A model generated the notes under the pieces. It saw only the letters and a program-made list of their open reading frames with translations, was not told the origin of the DNA and did not search any database. Shown here piece after piece: positions 50,113 to 59,471 of a stretch of 64,000 bases of DNA. Every line of letters starts with the position of its first letter. Position 1 is the stretch's first letter. The position numbers and the translations under genes were made by a program. This stretch comes from LSUCC0057 sp048549915 (GTDB taxonomy: Bacteria; Pseudomonadota; Gammaproteobacteria; Pseudomonadales; Porticoccaceae). The stretch spans positions 14,787 to 78,786 of the forward strand of contig JBLYYE010000044.1 of NCBI GenBank assembly GCA_048549915.1, read 5' to 3'.

Positions 50113-50817
50113 ATGAAAAAGACCTCAATCGCATTAGCTATCGGTTCACTCACCCTCGGCGCTATGGCTATGACTGCAACTACAGCAGCTATTGCCGCTG
50201 AAGTGTCTGGCAATATTGCACTGGGTACAGATTACAAATTCCGCGGTATCAGCCAAAGTGATGGCGAAGCGATCTCGGGTGGTTTTGATGTCGCTTTTGA
50301 CAACGGCTTCTATGTCGGTACTTGGGGTTCAAGCATTGAAGACTGGGGTAATGGCTTGGAGCTGGACTACTACGCCGGCTACGGTGGCGAGTTCAGCGAG
50401 TCAGTCAGCTATGACGTAGGTCTGCTCGCGTACACCTACCCCAACGAAGAGACTGGCGATCTGGACTACAACGAAATCTACGGCAGTATCGGTGTCGCTG
50501 ATTTCACCTTCGGCTTTGCTTACTCAGACGACTACTTCGCCGGCACTGGCGACTTCACTTATCTCTATGTGGATTACAGCTACGCGCTGAGCGAAAGCTA
50601 CAGCCTAGATCTGCACTTGGGCGATAACGCTATCGATGATGAAGACGCATTTGGCACACCTGACTACATGGATTACTCCATCGGTGTCAGCACCTCATTC
50701 GAAGGTTTAGACCTCAGCCTCTCTTATATCGACACCGATCTCAGCACGGATGAGTGCTTTGGTGGTGACGACCTGTGCGACGGTAGCGTGGTATTCACCC
50801 TATCTAAGTCACTGTAA
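50113..50817 (+). CDS. TorF-family putative outer-membrane porin
   Basis: 234 residues. Signal peptide to about AAIAA, then the family start EVSGNIALGTDYKFRGISQS and alternating beta strands rich in Tyr, Gly and Asp, matching the TIGR02001 (TorF-like) porins. Acidic mature protein, without the usual C-terminal Phe (it ends KSL). First gene of the nitrogen-controlled operon; location before glnK-amtB suggests passage of a nitrogen compound across the outer membrane, which is inference. Confidence 0.85.
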   Translation: MKKTSIALAIGSLTLGAMAMTATTAAIAAEVSGNIALGTDYKFRGISQSDGEAISGGFDVAFDNGFYVGTWGSSIEDWGNGLELDYYAGYGGEFSESVSYDVGLLAYTYPNEETGDLDYNEIYGSIGVADFTFGFAYSDDYFAGTGDFTYLYVDYSYALSESYSLDLHLGDNAIDDEDAFGTPDYMDYSIGVSTSFEGLDLSLSYIDTDLSTDECFGGDDLCDGSVVFTLSKSL

Positions 50818-50842
50818 GTCCAGCCAGTTAAGGAGAACGTAG

Positions 50843-51181
50843 ATGAAATTGATTACAGCAGTTATTAAGCCGTTCAAGCTCGATGAGGTCCGCGAGGCCC
50901 TCAGCGAGATGGGCGTCACCGGAGTGACCGTCAGTGAAGTGAAAGGTTTCGGTCGCCAAAAAGGCCACACTGAGCTCTATCGCGGCGCTGAATACGTAGT
51001 CGACTTCCTGCCTAAAGTTAAGCTGGAAATTGCTCTGGATGACGGCATGGTTGATCAGGCAGTTGAGGCGATCAGCGAAGCTGCGCGCACCGGCAAAATT
51101 GGTGACGGCAAGATCTTTATCTCGTCGCTCGAAGAAGTTGTCCGCATCCGCACCGGTGAAACCGGCGCGGAAGCGGTATAA
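50843..51181 (+). CDS. glnK: Nitrogen regulatory PII protein GlnK
   Basis: 112 residues. Trimeric signal protein that binds ATP/ADP and 2-oxoglutarate, is uridylylated under nitrogen limitation and plugs AmtB. T-loop GRQKGHTELYRGAEY with the modified Tyr51, B-loop TGKIGDGKIF, C-loop RIRTGETG. AAGGAG ribosome site. Directly before amtB, which fits GlnK. It shares about 80 percent identity with the second PII at 52594. Confidence 0.95.
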   Translation: MKLITAVIKPFKLDEVREALSEMGVTGVTVSEVKGFGRQKGHTELYRGAEYVVDFLPKVKLEIALDDGMVDQAVEAISEAARTGKIGDGKIFISSLEEVVRIRTGETGAEAV

Positions 51182-51204
51182 CCACAGTCTAAGGAGAGAT
51201 CTAA

Positions 51205-52458
51205 ATGAGTCCCGATATCATTGAAGTCAAATACGCGCTGGATACCTTTTATTTTTTGGTCTCCGGTGCATTAGTTATGTGGATGGCAGCCGGTTTTGCC
51301 ATGCTCGAAGCCGGCCTGGTGCGCAGTAAGAACACCACCGAAATCCTGACTAAAAACGTCGCTTTGTTTGCGATTGCTTGCACCATGTATCTACTGATGG
51401 GTTACACCATTATGTACGGTGGCAGTGCTGCTGGCTTTTTGCCAGATGCGTGGTTTGGCAACTCTATTGCCAATGCCACTGCTGAAGAAGTGCTGGCCAG
51501 TAATGGCGATACCTACTACTCAGGTGCCTCTGACTTCTTCTTCCAAGTGGTATTTGTTGCCACGGCGATGTCGATTGTCTCCGGTGCGGTTGCCGAGCGT
51601 ATGAAGCTGTGGGCGTTCTTAGTCTTCGCTGTAGTGATGACTGGCTTTATCTACCCGATGCAAGGTATGTGGAAGTGGGGCGGCGGTTTCCTTGACGCGG
51701 CTGGTTTCCAAGACTTCGCCGGCTCTGGTGTTGTACATCTGTGTGGTGCTGCTGCAGCACTCTCAGGGGTACTGCTGCTCGGTGCACGCAAAGGTAAGTA
51801 CGGCAAAGATGGCAGCGTAAAAGCTATCCCCGGTGCCAACATGCCGCTGGCTGCAATTGGTATGTTCATCTTATGGATGGGTTGGTTCGGCTTTAACGGC
51901 GGCTCAGAGCTTAAAGTCTCTGATATTGGCGAAGCTAACGCCGTGGCAGATGTGTTTGTTAACACCAACGCGGCAGCGTGTGGTGGACTGCTGGCGGCAC
52001 TGATCGTCGCACACTTCAAGTTCGGCAAAGCGGATCTCACTATGGCGGTTAACGGTGCTCTAGCAGGCTTGGTGTCGATCACTGCTGAGCCGTTGGCTTG
52101 GGATGCACTGTCGGCAACTCTCATAGGTGCTGTTGGTGGCTTGATAGTGGTCTTCTCGGTACTGCTGATGGATAAAGTGCGTATCGATGATCCTGTCGGT
52201 GCTATCTCAGTCCACGGTGTTGCTGGTATCTGGGGTCTGTTGGCGGTCTGCTTGTCGGGCAACGATTCGGCTACGCTCTCTGGCCAGTTGCTGGGTATTG
52301 TGACCATCTTTGCTTGGACCTTTGTCACCAGCGGTATCGTTTGGATGATTCTTAAAGCGACTATGGGGATCAGAGTCTCTGAACAAGAGGAGTACGAAGG
52401 TGTAGATATCTCTGAATGTGGTATCGATGCCTACCCCGAGTTTGTCGCCGGCAAATAA
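51205..52458 (+). CDS. amtB: Ammonium transporter
   Basis: 417 residues, eleven membrane helices. AmtB/Mep/Rh channel for ammonium under low nitrogen. No long cleaved signal sequence is seen (starts MSPDIIEVKYALDTFYFLVSG). Conserved elements: VWMAAGFAMLEAGLVRSKN-type start segment, DFAGSGVVHLCG (pore histidine) and ISVHGVAGIWG (second pore histidine). Shares the operon with glnK; a strong terminator follows. Confidence 0.95.
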   Translation: MSPDIIEVKYALDTFYFLVSGALVMWMAAGFAMLEAGLVRSKNTTEILTKNVALFAIACTMYLLMGYTIMYGGSAAGFLPDAWFGNSIANATAEEVLASNGDTYYSGASDFFFQVVFVATAMSIVSGAVAERMKLWAFLVFAVVMTGFIYPMQGMWKWGGGFLDAAGFQDFAGSGVVHLCGAAAALSGVLLLGARKGKYGKDGSVKAIPGANMPLAAIGMFILWMGWFGFNGGSELKVSDIGEANAVADVFVNTNAAACGGLLAALIVAHFKFGKADLTMAVNGALAGLVSITAEPLAWDALSATLIGAVGGLIVVFSVLLMDKVRIDDPVGAISVHGVAGIWGLLAVCLSGNDSATLSGQLLGIVTIFAWTFVTSGIVWMILKATMGIRVSEQEEYEGVDISECGIDAYPEFVAGK

Positions 52459-52483
52459 CAGCCGAACAACAAAAGGGTGTATA

Positions 52484-52517
52484 AAACCGGCCGCAGTGAT
52501 TGCGGCCGGTTTTTTTC
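52484..52517 (+). terminator. Intrinsic terminator of the glnK-amtB operon
   Basis: CCGGCCGCA (52487-52495), five-base loop, TGCGGCCGG (52501-52509), then seven T. It separates amtB from the second PII gene. Confidence 0.95.
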
Positions 52518-52593
52518 GTTTTATTGAAGCAGTTGTTGTTTGTTGCGGGTTTGCATAAACTCTAAGCTGAAACTGAAAAACTAAAGGTCAACC

Positions 52594-52932
52594 ATGAAAT
52601 TGATTACTGCTGTTATCAAACCGTTTAAGCTCGATGATGTGCGCGAAGCGCTTGCCGATATCGGTGTTCAGGGCATTACTGTCAGCGAAGTAAAAGGTTT
52701 TGGTCGTCAGAAAGGCCATACAGAACTCTACCGCGGAGCAGAGTATGTGGTGGATTTTCTGCCCAAGGTGAAGCTGGAAATTGCGATTGGCGATGACCTT
52801 GTCGACAGTGTCGTCGAAGCGGTTACAAAATCTGCAGCGACCGGAAAAATTGGTGATGGCAAAATATTTATTACCAATTTAGAAGAGGTAATTCGTATCC
52901 GCACAGGCGAAACAGGTCAAGAAGCTATCTAA
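52594..52932 (+). CDS. glnB: Second nitrogen regulatory PII protein (GlnB/GlnK paralogue)
   Basis: 112 residues, differing from the first PII at 22 positions by hand count. The T-loop (residues 37-57) is identical, including Tyr51; changes cluster in 65-82 and the helix around 21-28. It lies beyond the amtB terminator and has its own terminator, so it is separately expressed. Whether it is GlnB-like or a second GlnK cannot be told from sequence; the symbol is tentative. Confidence 0.88.
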   Translation: MKLITAVIKPFKLDDVREALADIGVQGITVSEVKGFGRQKGHTELYRGAEYVVDFLPKVKLEIAIGDDLVDSVVEAVTKSAATGKIGDGKIFITNLEEVIRIRTGETGQEAI

Positions 52933-52963
52933 GGCTTAATGCATAGTCCGTGCGCACGTCAAG

Positions 52964-52986
52964 GCGACCTTAGGGTCGCTTTTTTG
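52964..52986 (+). terminator. Intrinsic terminator of the second PII gene
   Basis: GCGACC-TTAG-GGTCGC followed by six T. Confidence 0.85.
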
Positions 52987-53062
52987 TTGCGTCAAATCGG
53001 CGCACAATAACCCCTGTAAAATTCTTTCTGCCCGTATTCACCAGTTGTCGTTAAGAGCCTCT

Positions 53063-56000
53063 ATGAAAATCACTCACGCTGCACTCGCTAACCCTGCTGC
53101 CATTTTAGTGGCTGTGGTACTGATTGTGCTGCTTGGAATAGTGAGCCTGGCCAATCTGCCCGTACAGCTTTTTCCCAACATCGACGATCCTATTATCACT
53201 GTGCAGGCCGACTGGCGCGCCGCCTCACCACGCGAGGTAGAGGCAGAACTGATTGAGCCGATAGAAGAGGTTCTCGAGGGGCTCTCTGGTGTTGTCGAAA
53301 TGAACGGCCGCGCCGCTGCGGGCAGGGCGCGAGTGACACTGACTTTTGCGCTTGGCACCGATATGCAGCAGTCACTGATTGAGGTGATAAGCCGACTCAA
53401 TCGGCTCCCAGCGCTGCCGCGCAATGTTAAACCGCCGACAGTGCATCTCGGCGGCGCCGGCGGTGCAGCCCCTCTGTTGAGCTGGTTTTTTTTGCAGCGC
53501 TTAGAGGGCAATAACGCCGATATCGAAAGTTACCTGCCGTTAATGGATTCTCAAATAGAACCGTTGATTGAAGCTGTACCCGGTGTCTCCGGAGTTGAGT
53601 TGGGTTCAGGCGGTCGTTACAAAGAGCGACTTATTGTTGAATTTGACCCCTATGCCACGGCTCAATTGGGCATTGAAATTCCCAGAGTGGCCGCTCTGAT
53701 AGGCGCCTCGAACGATAGCGCCGGCGGGTTCGTCGACGTTGGCCGGCGCCGCTATATGTTGCGCCTGGAGGGCCGTTATGAGCTAGAAGAGCTGGGCAAG
53801 ATGGTTGTTGATTGGCGCGATGGCCGGCCCGTTTATCTCAACGATATCGCCGCTATTTCGATGGAAGTACCTGATGACGTCGGTATCTTCCGGCAGAACG
53901 GCAACCCCGCAATCGGTTTTATGGTGAATCGCAGGCCCGAGGCCAATCTGCTTTCCACTTTGGCCGAGGTTAAACGCCGCATTGCCAAACTCAATATTGA
54001 AACTCTCGAGCCGCAGGGGCTGCGCATTGTTCAATCGTTTGATCCCTCGGTGTTTATTCATCGCGCAATACAGTTGGTGTCGAGTAATCTAGTGATAGGC
54101 GTACTGCTGGCGATTGGCGGGTTGTGGCTGTTTTTCCGCCGCTGGCGTGCCACGCTGATTGTTGCTGCGGCGATCCCGCTCTCTCTACTGAGCACTTTCA
54201 TAGTTCTCAAACTGACTGGTCGCACACTCAATGTCATCTCGTTGGCGGGTTTAGCCTTTGCTGTTGGCATGGTGGTGGATGCTGCCATCGTTGTGTTGGA
54301 GAGCATTGTCCGCCAGCGCGAGCGCGGTATAGGTGCCGACAATGCGGCTCTAGAGGGCGCTGGCCGCGTCTGGGGCGCGCTGCTCGCCTCAACGGCTACC
54401 ACGGTGATTATTTTTTTACCGGTGCTCTTCATGCAGGAGGTCGAGGGCCAACTGTTTGGTGACTTGGCGCTAACTATCGCGGTAGCGGTCACGGTATCGC
54501 TACTAATTGCTGTGACTTTGGTTCCGTTAGCTACCCGCTATTGGTTGGATGGCGCACCGGCGCCAGATCACTTTGCCCCCTTGTGGCGCAAAATGACCGA
54601 TATTATTCTCGGCCTTACAGAGACATCAAAGCAGCGCTATCGATTAATTGCGCTGCTCAGTCTTCTACCCATTGCTGTGACAGTGACACTGCTGCCAGAG
54701 CGCGACTATTTGCCGCCGGTCAAACGCGATGCCATCGACGCCGTATTTCGGCTGCCACCAGGTGCCTCAAAAGGTTCATTAGAGCGCGATGTGGTGGCCG
54801 TGCTTGAGCAGCGGCTTGCACCCTATATGAATGGTGAGAAACAGCCCGCACTAAAAAATTACTACATTCTTATCTATGGGCAGGGTGGTCGGCTCGGTGT
54901 GAGAGCCGTCGATCAAAACCGGGTCGAAGAGCTACAAGAGATTGTGCGCCGCGATATCGTTGCCGATATCCCCGATCTGCAGGCATTTGTTCGCCAAGAT
55001 GATCTGTTCGGGGCATTTGGCGGTGTGCGCGGCATACCGATGTATATTCAAGGGCGCGATTCGGACGCGACCAGTGCTGCCGCAATGGAAGCTAAGCAAG
55101 TGTTGGAGCAAGTGATGCCCGGCGTCCAAGTGCGCCCGCTGGCAGAGCTGGTCGACTCTGATCCCGAATTGCGTCTGCGCCCTCGCGACAGTCGTATTCA
55201 TGAGGCGGGGTGGTCGCGCAGCGACCTGAGTTTAGTGACCCGGGCCCTGGGTGATGGGCTGTTTGTCGGCAATTATTTCGATGGCGAGCACCAGGTTGAT
55301 ATCTTGTTGCGCAGCCGCGTCTGGGATAACCCCGACCAGTTCTCCCAACTGCCGTTGGCGACCCCCGCGGCCGGTGTAGTACCGCTCAGCGAGTTGGTAG
55401 AGATAAACCGCGCTGTTGGCCCCAACACCATCGTCAGGATAGATAGCCGTCGGACTAAAATTCTCGAAGTGGTCCCACCGCCAGCGATGACGCTTGAACA
55501 TGCACTGGAGATTCTTAAAGACCAAGTAGAGCCGGCCATTGCCGAGTTGATGCCCAGTGATGGCACGGTTGCCTACGGTGGCTCAGCCGATGATTTGCAG
55601 CGCGCCACAGCGACACTGGGCAGCAACTTTTTAGTCGCACTATTGGTACTGTTGTTACTGATTAGCGCCCTGTTCCGCTCATTGCGCGACGGTTTGCTAG
55701 TAATAATCGCACTGCCATTGGCTATGGTCGGTTCGATCTTAACGCTGCAGCTGCTCAACTTGTTTAGTTTCGCCCCGCTCGATCTGTTAACTATGATCGG
55801 TTTTGTGATCTTGCTCGGCTTGGTGGTCAACAATGCTATTTTATTGGTCCACCAGACACGTCAGGCTGAGCGCGATGGAGCTAGCCGCCGCACAGCGGTC
55901 GAAAGCGCGCTTCTGCTGCGCTTGCGGCCAATTTTTATGAGCACCCTGACTAGCCTGTTTGGAATGTTGCCGCTGCTGTTAATGCCCGGTGTCGGTTCAA

Positions 56001-56128
56001 TAATCTATCGTGGCATGGCCGCAGTCATTGTCGGCGGTATGAGTGTCAGCGCGCTGTTTACCCTATTGTTGCTGCCGGCCCTGCTGCGTTTAGGTGAGCA
56101 GGCCAATCCAGCTACAGATGAATCCTGA
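53063..56128 (+). CDS. RND-type efflux transporter, inner-membrane permease
   Basis: 1021 residues from ATG 53063 (AAGAG upstream; a TTG at 53045 is less likely). Twelve helices with two large periplasmic loops; FPNIDDPIITVQADW and LEGLSGVVEMNGRA match HAE-type RND pumps. The proton-relay motif in helix 4 reads VVDAAIVVLES (first Asp kept, second replaced by Ala) and helix 10 reads VVNNAILLVH instead of the AcrB lysine form. Such variants are common in one RND subgroup. Substrate unknown. It precedes its adaptor gene, and no outer-membrane channel gene is nearby. Confidence 0.92.
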   Translation: MKITHAALANPAAILVAVVLIVLLGIVSLANLPVQLFPNIDDPIITVQADWRAASPREVEAELIEPIEEVLEGLSGVVEMNGRAAAGRARVTLTFALGTDMQQSLIEVISRLNRLPALPRNVKPPTVHLGGAGGAAPLLSWFFLQRLEGNNADIESYLPLMDSQIEPLIEAVPGVSGVELGSGGRYKERLIVEFDPYATAQLGIEIPRVAALIGASNDSAGGFVDVGRRRYMLRLEGRYELEELGKMVVDWRDGRPVYLNDIAAISMEVPDDVGIFRQNGNPAIGFMVNRRPEANLLSTLAEVKRRIAKLNIETLEPQGLRIVQSFDPSVFIHRAIQLVSSNLVIGVLLAIGGLWLFFRRWRATLIVAAAIPLSLLSTFIVLKLTGRTLNVISLAGLAFAVGMVVDAAIVVLESIVRQRERGIGADNAALEGAGRVWGALLASTATTVIIFLPVLFMQEVEGQLFGDLALTIAVAVTVSLLIAVTLVPLATRYWLDGAPAPDHFAPLWRKMTDIILGLTETSKQRYRLIALLSLLPIAVTVTLLPERDYLPPVKRDAIDAVFRLPPGASKGSLERDVVAVLEQRLAPYMNGEKQPALKNYYILIYGQGGRLGVRAVDQNRVEELQEIVRRDIVADIPDLQAFVRQDDLFGAFGGVRGIPMYIQGRDSDATSAAAMEAKQVLEQVMPGVQVRPLAELVDSDPELRLRPRDSRIHEAGWSRSDLSLVTRALGDGLFVGNYFDGEHQVDILLRSRVWDNPDQFSQLPLATPAAGVVPLSELVEINRAVGPNTIVRIDSRRTKILEVVPPPAMTLEHALEILKDQVEPAIAELMPSDGTVAYGGSADDLQRATATLGSNFLVALLVLLLLISALFRSLRDGLLVIIALPLAMVGSILTLQLLNLFSFAPLDLLTMIGFVILLGLVVNNAILLVHQTRQAERDGASRRTAVESALLLRLRPIFMSTLTSLFGMLPLLLMPGVGSIIYRGMAAVIVGGMSVSALFTLLLLPALLRLGEQANPATDES

Positions 56129-56137
56129 GAGAGAACT

Positions 56138-57235
56138 ATGTTGTCCTTGTTAACAGAGCAAAAAAAATCGCCGCGTTTGATGGTCCTTGGCGCGCTATTG
56201 CTGAGTCTAGTAGCTGGTGTGCAAAACAGCTCGGCGCAGTCGCTGCCCGCAGTCGAGGTGAGCCGTGTGACACTGCGCGATGTAGCGCCGGCTTATACGG
56301 CGATTGGCAGTGTCGTGAGCCGCTTCGACGCCGAAGTCGCTGCACAAAGTTCGGGCCGGGTAGTTTGGAGCGCTGAGCTAGGTGCACAGTTACAAGCAGG
56401 GGAGCCACTGCTGCGTCTAGACAGGGCCGATCTCAACCTGCAGCGACAGTTCGACACTACGGAAATAGCCCGCCTGCAGGCTCAGCAAAATTATTTAGAC
56501 AAACAGTTGGCTCGCCTATCGCAGCTGCGTGAGCGCGACAGTAGCTCCCAGCAAGAACTCGACCGCTTGCACGCTGATCGCAATGTGGTGGAACAGCAGC
56601 TCATCGCCGCTCAAGTGCAGCTAGCCAAAACTGACCTAGCTCTAGAGCGTTGCGATGTTGTTGCACCATTTGCCGGGGTTGTCGCTGAGCGCCTAGTAGA
56701 GACCGGAGAGTATGTCACTGCAGGGCAGTCGGCGGGGCGTTTGGTCAGCACCACAGAGCTCGAAGGTGCGGTATTGGCCCCCGCAGCGACTCTGCGTTAC
56801 ACCAAGACCGGCGCGCAAGTGCTTGCCAGTGGTGAGTACTTTGAGCAGCTAGCCACGGTCAGCCGGGTAGTGGCTGTCGCCGACAGGGTCTCTCGGTTGA
56901 TTGAAGTGCGGGTAAAGTTGGATGGTGAGCGCTGGGTAGTGGGTGAGCCGGTGCGTGTATTGCTCGCTCGCGGCGCCCCGCAGCAGGCGCTGACAGTGCC
57001 GCGCGATGCGCTGATTTTGCGCGAAGGAGAGAGTTCGATCGCGCTGCTAGATGAGCAGCAAAAAGTGATTAAGATGCCGGTCAAATTGGGTTTTGGTCAA
57101 GCTGACTTTGTTGCTGTACAACCCATAGGATCGACGACACTCAAGCCAAGCGATCGTGTTGTCGTGCGTGGCGCAGAGCGTTTACGGGCGGGTCAGCAAG
57201 TCAAAGTGTTGAGTTCCAAACAGGTTGCCCAATAG
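56138..57235 (+). CDS. RND efflux periplasmic adaptor (membrane-fusion protein)
   Basis: 365 residues. An N-terminal signal/anchor helix (about 16-36, LGALLLSLVAGVQNSSAQS), a lipoyl-like segment (VAAQSSGRVVWSAELGAQL), a coiled-coil hairpin (about 95-170, rich in Gln/Arg/Leu) and a beta-barrel domain. Bridges the permease to an outer-membrane channel. Nine bases after the permease, so the pair is an operon. Confidence 0.9.
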   Translation: MLSLLTEQKKSPRLMVLGALLLSLVAGVQNSSAQSLPAVEVSRVTLRDVAPAYTAIGSVVSRFDAEVAAQSSGRVVWSAELGAQLQAGEPLLRLDRADLNLQRQFDTTEIARLQAQQNYLDKQLARLSQLRERDSSSQQELDRLHADRNVVEQQLIAAQVQLAKTDLALERCDVVAPFAGVVAERLVETGEYVTAGQSAGRLVSTTELEGAVLAPAATLRYTKTGAQVLASGEYFEQLATVSRVVAVADRVSRLIEVRVKLDGERWVVGEPVRVLLARGAPQQALTVPRDALILREGESSIALLDEQQKVIKMPVKLGFGQADFVAVQPIGSTTLKPSDRVVVRGAERLRAGQQVKVLSSKQVAQ

Positions 57236-57343
57236 GCCTAAAATTCAACTGTGATGCGGCCTAGACTTCTCGTTGTGGTCGAGTAAACTGGCAGCATTAT
57301 TTTGTCGCCGCCCTACACATTTTGGGGCAAATGAGGTGTTCTC

Positions 57344-58078
57344 TTGAAACTTTTGTTCTCTCTTTTGGCCGGTTTTTTGCTGGTTCAGACCACCGCCGCG
57401 CTGCCTCTTAATGCCGAGCAGCGCGATGCGATTACCTCAGGTATCGAGTCTGTGCGCCCCGATCTCGAGTTGAAAATTATTGGTCCTGCACCGGTTGCCG
57501 GTCTTTATGAGGTGCAAGTAGTCAATGGTCCGGTGCTTTATGTTTCAGCGGATGGCGGGCACTTTTTTGATGGATCATTGTTCCGAATAGAGCAGGGTAG
57601 TTTTGTCGATGTGGCCGGCGTGCGGCTCAACGCTGAGCGCGCTGAAAAACTTGCTGCCATCGACACCAGCAATATGATCATCTATCGCCCTGACAGTCCT
57701 AGTCGCGCAGTGATTACGGTATTTACCGATATCGATTGCGGCTACTGCCGCAAGTTGCACCGCGAACTCGACGAGTTGTTGGACTACGGTATTGAGGTGC
57801 GCTATCTCGCTTACCCGCGGGCAGGTATTGGCTCTGATTCTTACCGCAAAATCGCTACCGCTTGGTGCGCAGATGATCCAAATGCCGCGCTGACTGCACT
57901 CAAAGCGGGCGAAAAGCTCCCCAGTAATGTTTGCTCTGACAACCCAGTGGCCGCGCATTTTGCCATGGGTGGGTTAATGGGGGTCAATGGCACCCCAGCG
58001 ATCGTTATGGAAGATGGTTCAATGGTGCCCGGCTATCAGCCGGCAGCGTCGTTTGCCGCCATGCTAGGTCTCGACTAA
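57344..58078 (+). CDS. dsbC: Thiol:disulfide interchange protein DsbC
   Basis: 244 residues with signal peptide (MKLLFSLLAGFLLVQTTAA). Periplasmic disulfide isomerase. N-terminal dimerisation domain (about 20-80), catalytic CGYC at 132-135 in TDIDCGYCRKLHRELDEL, and a cis-proline in GTPAIV. TTG start at 57344 with GAGG upstream. Followed after about 85 bp by hom. Confidence 0.94.
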   Translation: MKLLFSLLAGFLLVQTTAALPLNAEQRDAITSGIESVRPDLELKIIGPAPVAGLYEVQVVNGPVLYVSADGGHFFDGSLFRIEQGSFVDVAGVRLNAERAEKLAAIDTSNMIIYRPDSPSRAVITVFTDIDCGYCRKLHRELDELLDYGIEVRYLAYPRAGIGSDSYRKIATAWCADDPNAALTALKAGEKLPSNVCSDNPVAAHFAMGGLMGVNGTPAIVMEDGSMVPGYQPAASFAAMLGLD

Positions 58079-58163
58079 CCAAAGCGTCCACAAGCGGGTT
58101 TGACAGTGGCTATAACGATGAGTAATGTTGTCGCCCTTTTTCTTTTCCATTCAGGGAGTTACC

Positions 58164-59471
58164 TTGCGTAAAATTAACGTTGGTGTGTGTGGTCTCGGTA
58201 CTGTCGGCAGTGGCACCGTCAATTTGTTGCGCGATAACGCAGAACTGATAGCCAGCCGTGCGCAGTGTGAAATTATTGTCACTCAAATTGGTGCAAGGCG
58301 TCCCAATCCAGCCTGCGATACGCAGGATATAGACGTCAATGCCGATATTTTTGCTGTGCCAGCCAACCCGGAAATCGATGTTGTTGTCGAGCTGATTGGC
58401 GGCACTACGGTTGCCTATGATTTGGTGATGGGTGCGATTGCCAATGGCAAACATGTAGTGACTGCCAACAAAGCTCTTATTGCGGAACACGGTGGTGAAA
58501 TTTTTGCCGCCGCAGCCAAAGCGGGAGTGATGGTGGGTTACGAAGCAGCCGTGGCCGGCGGTATCCCGATCATTAAAGCTCTGCGCGAGGGCTTGGCGGG
58601 CAACAAGATCAACTGGATTGCCGGCATTATCAATGGCACCACTAACTTTATACTTTCTGAGATGGCGGCCAAAGGCACGCCCTTTGATCAACTGCTGGCC
58701 GACGCTCAAGCTAAAGGCTATGCAGAAGCCGATCCCACTTTTGATATCGAGGGCATTGATGCCGCTCACAAACTGGTTATCCTCGCCTCGCTCGGCTTTG
58801 CACTGCCGCTCTCTTTGGAGGGACTCTACAGTGAGGGTATCACTAAATTGGAGCCACTCGATGTCGCCTATGCAGACGAGCTGGGCTATAAAATTAAGCA
58901 CCTGGGCATTGCTCGCCAGACAGCAGAGGGTGTTGAGCTGCGCGTACACCCCACACTGGTGCCGCACAATAGCTTGATATCTGGAGTCGATGGCGTGCTT
59001 AACGCTGTCATGGTCAACTCCGATGCGCTCGGGACAACGCTTTACTCCGGTGCCGGTGCTGGCGCACTGCCAACCGCCTCCTCCGTGGTAGGGGATTTGG
59101 TCGATGTCGCGCGCCGAATAAGTTGTAAGCCCGAGAACTGGCCGCCGGCACTGGGTGTGCCGGTTGCCCAGTTGACAGAGCAGCCGATGCTGTCGATCGA
59201 ACAGATAGATACGGCATTTTATATTCGCTTTGCTGCACTGGATAAGCCCGGAGTGCTCTCCTCTGTCACTAAAATTATGAGTGACTCGGGGGTTAGTATT
59301 GAGGCGATCATTCAGCGCGAACAGCCCGCCGGTGAAGAGTTTGTCAATGTTATAATTGTCACTGATGTTACCAAAGAGCAGCACCTCGAAAGGGCCGTGG
59401 CCGCTATTGAGGCGCTCGATACTGTGCGCGACACGGTCACCTCTATCCGCGTAGAACACCTGGACCAGTAA
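58164..59471 (+). CDS. hom: Homoserine dehydrogenase
   Basis: 435 residues from TTG 58164 (GGGAG six bases upstream); upstream in-frame codons do not look like protein start. Reduces aspartate semialdehyde to homoserine, monofunctional (no aspartokinase domain). NAD(P) motif GLGTVGSG at 10-17, TANKALIAEHG, GIINGTTNFILS, and a C-terminal ACT domain (LDKPGVLSSVTKIM) for feedback inhibition. Stop directly followed by the thrC ATG. Confidence 0.95.
   Translation: MRKINVGVCGLGTVGSGTVNLLRDNAELIASRAQCEIIVTQIGARRPNPACDTQDIDVNADIFAVPANPEIDVVVELIGGTTVAYDLVMGAIANGKHVVTANKALIAEHGGEIFAAAAKAGVMVGYEAAVAGGIPIIKALREGLAGNKINWIAGIINGTTNFILSEMAAKGTPFDQLLADAQAKGYAEADPTFDIEGIDAAHKLVILASLGFALPLSLEGLYSEGITKLEPLDVAYADELGYKIKHLGIARQTAEGVELRVHPTLVPHNSLISGVDGVLNAVMVNSDALGTTLYSGAGAGALPTASSVVGDLVDVARRISCKPENWPPALGVPVAQLTEQPMLSIEQIDTAFYIRFAALDKPGVLSSVTKIMSDSGVSIEAIIQREQPAGEEFVNVIIVTDVTKEQHLERAVAAIEALDTVRDTVTSIRVEHLDQ

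Noticed and set aside
52535..52570. Second sigma-54 promoter upstream of the second PII gene
   Set aside because: GGGTTTGCAT resembles the first promoter, but the invariant GG is not at the required 12-base distance (TG instead), so the -24 element fails.
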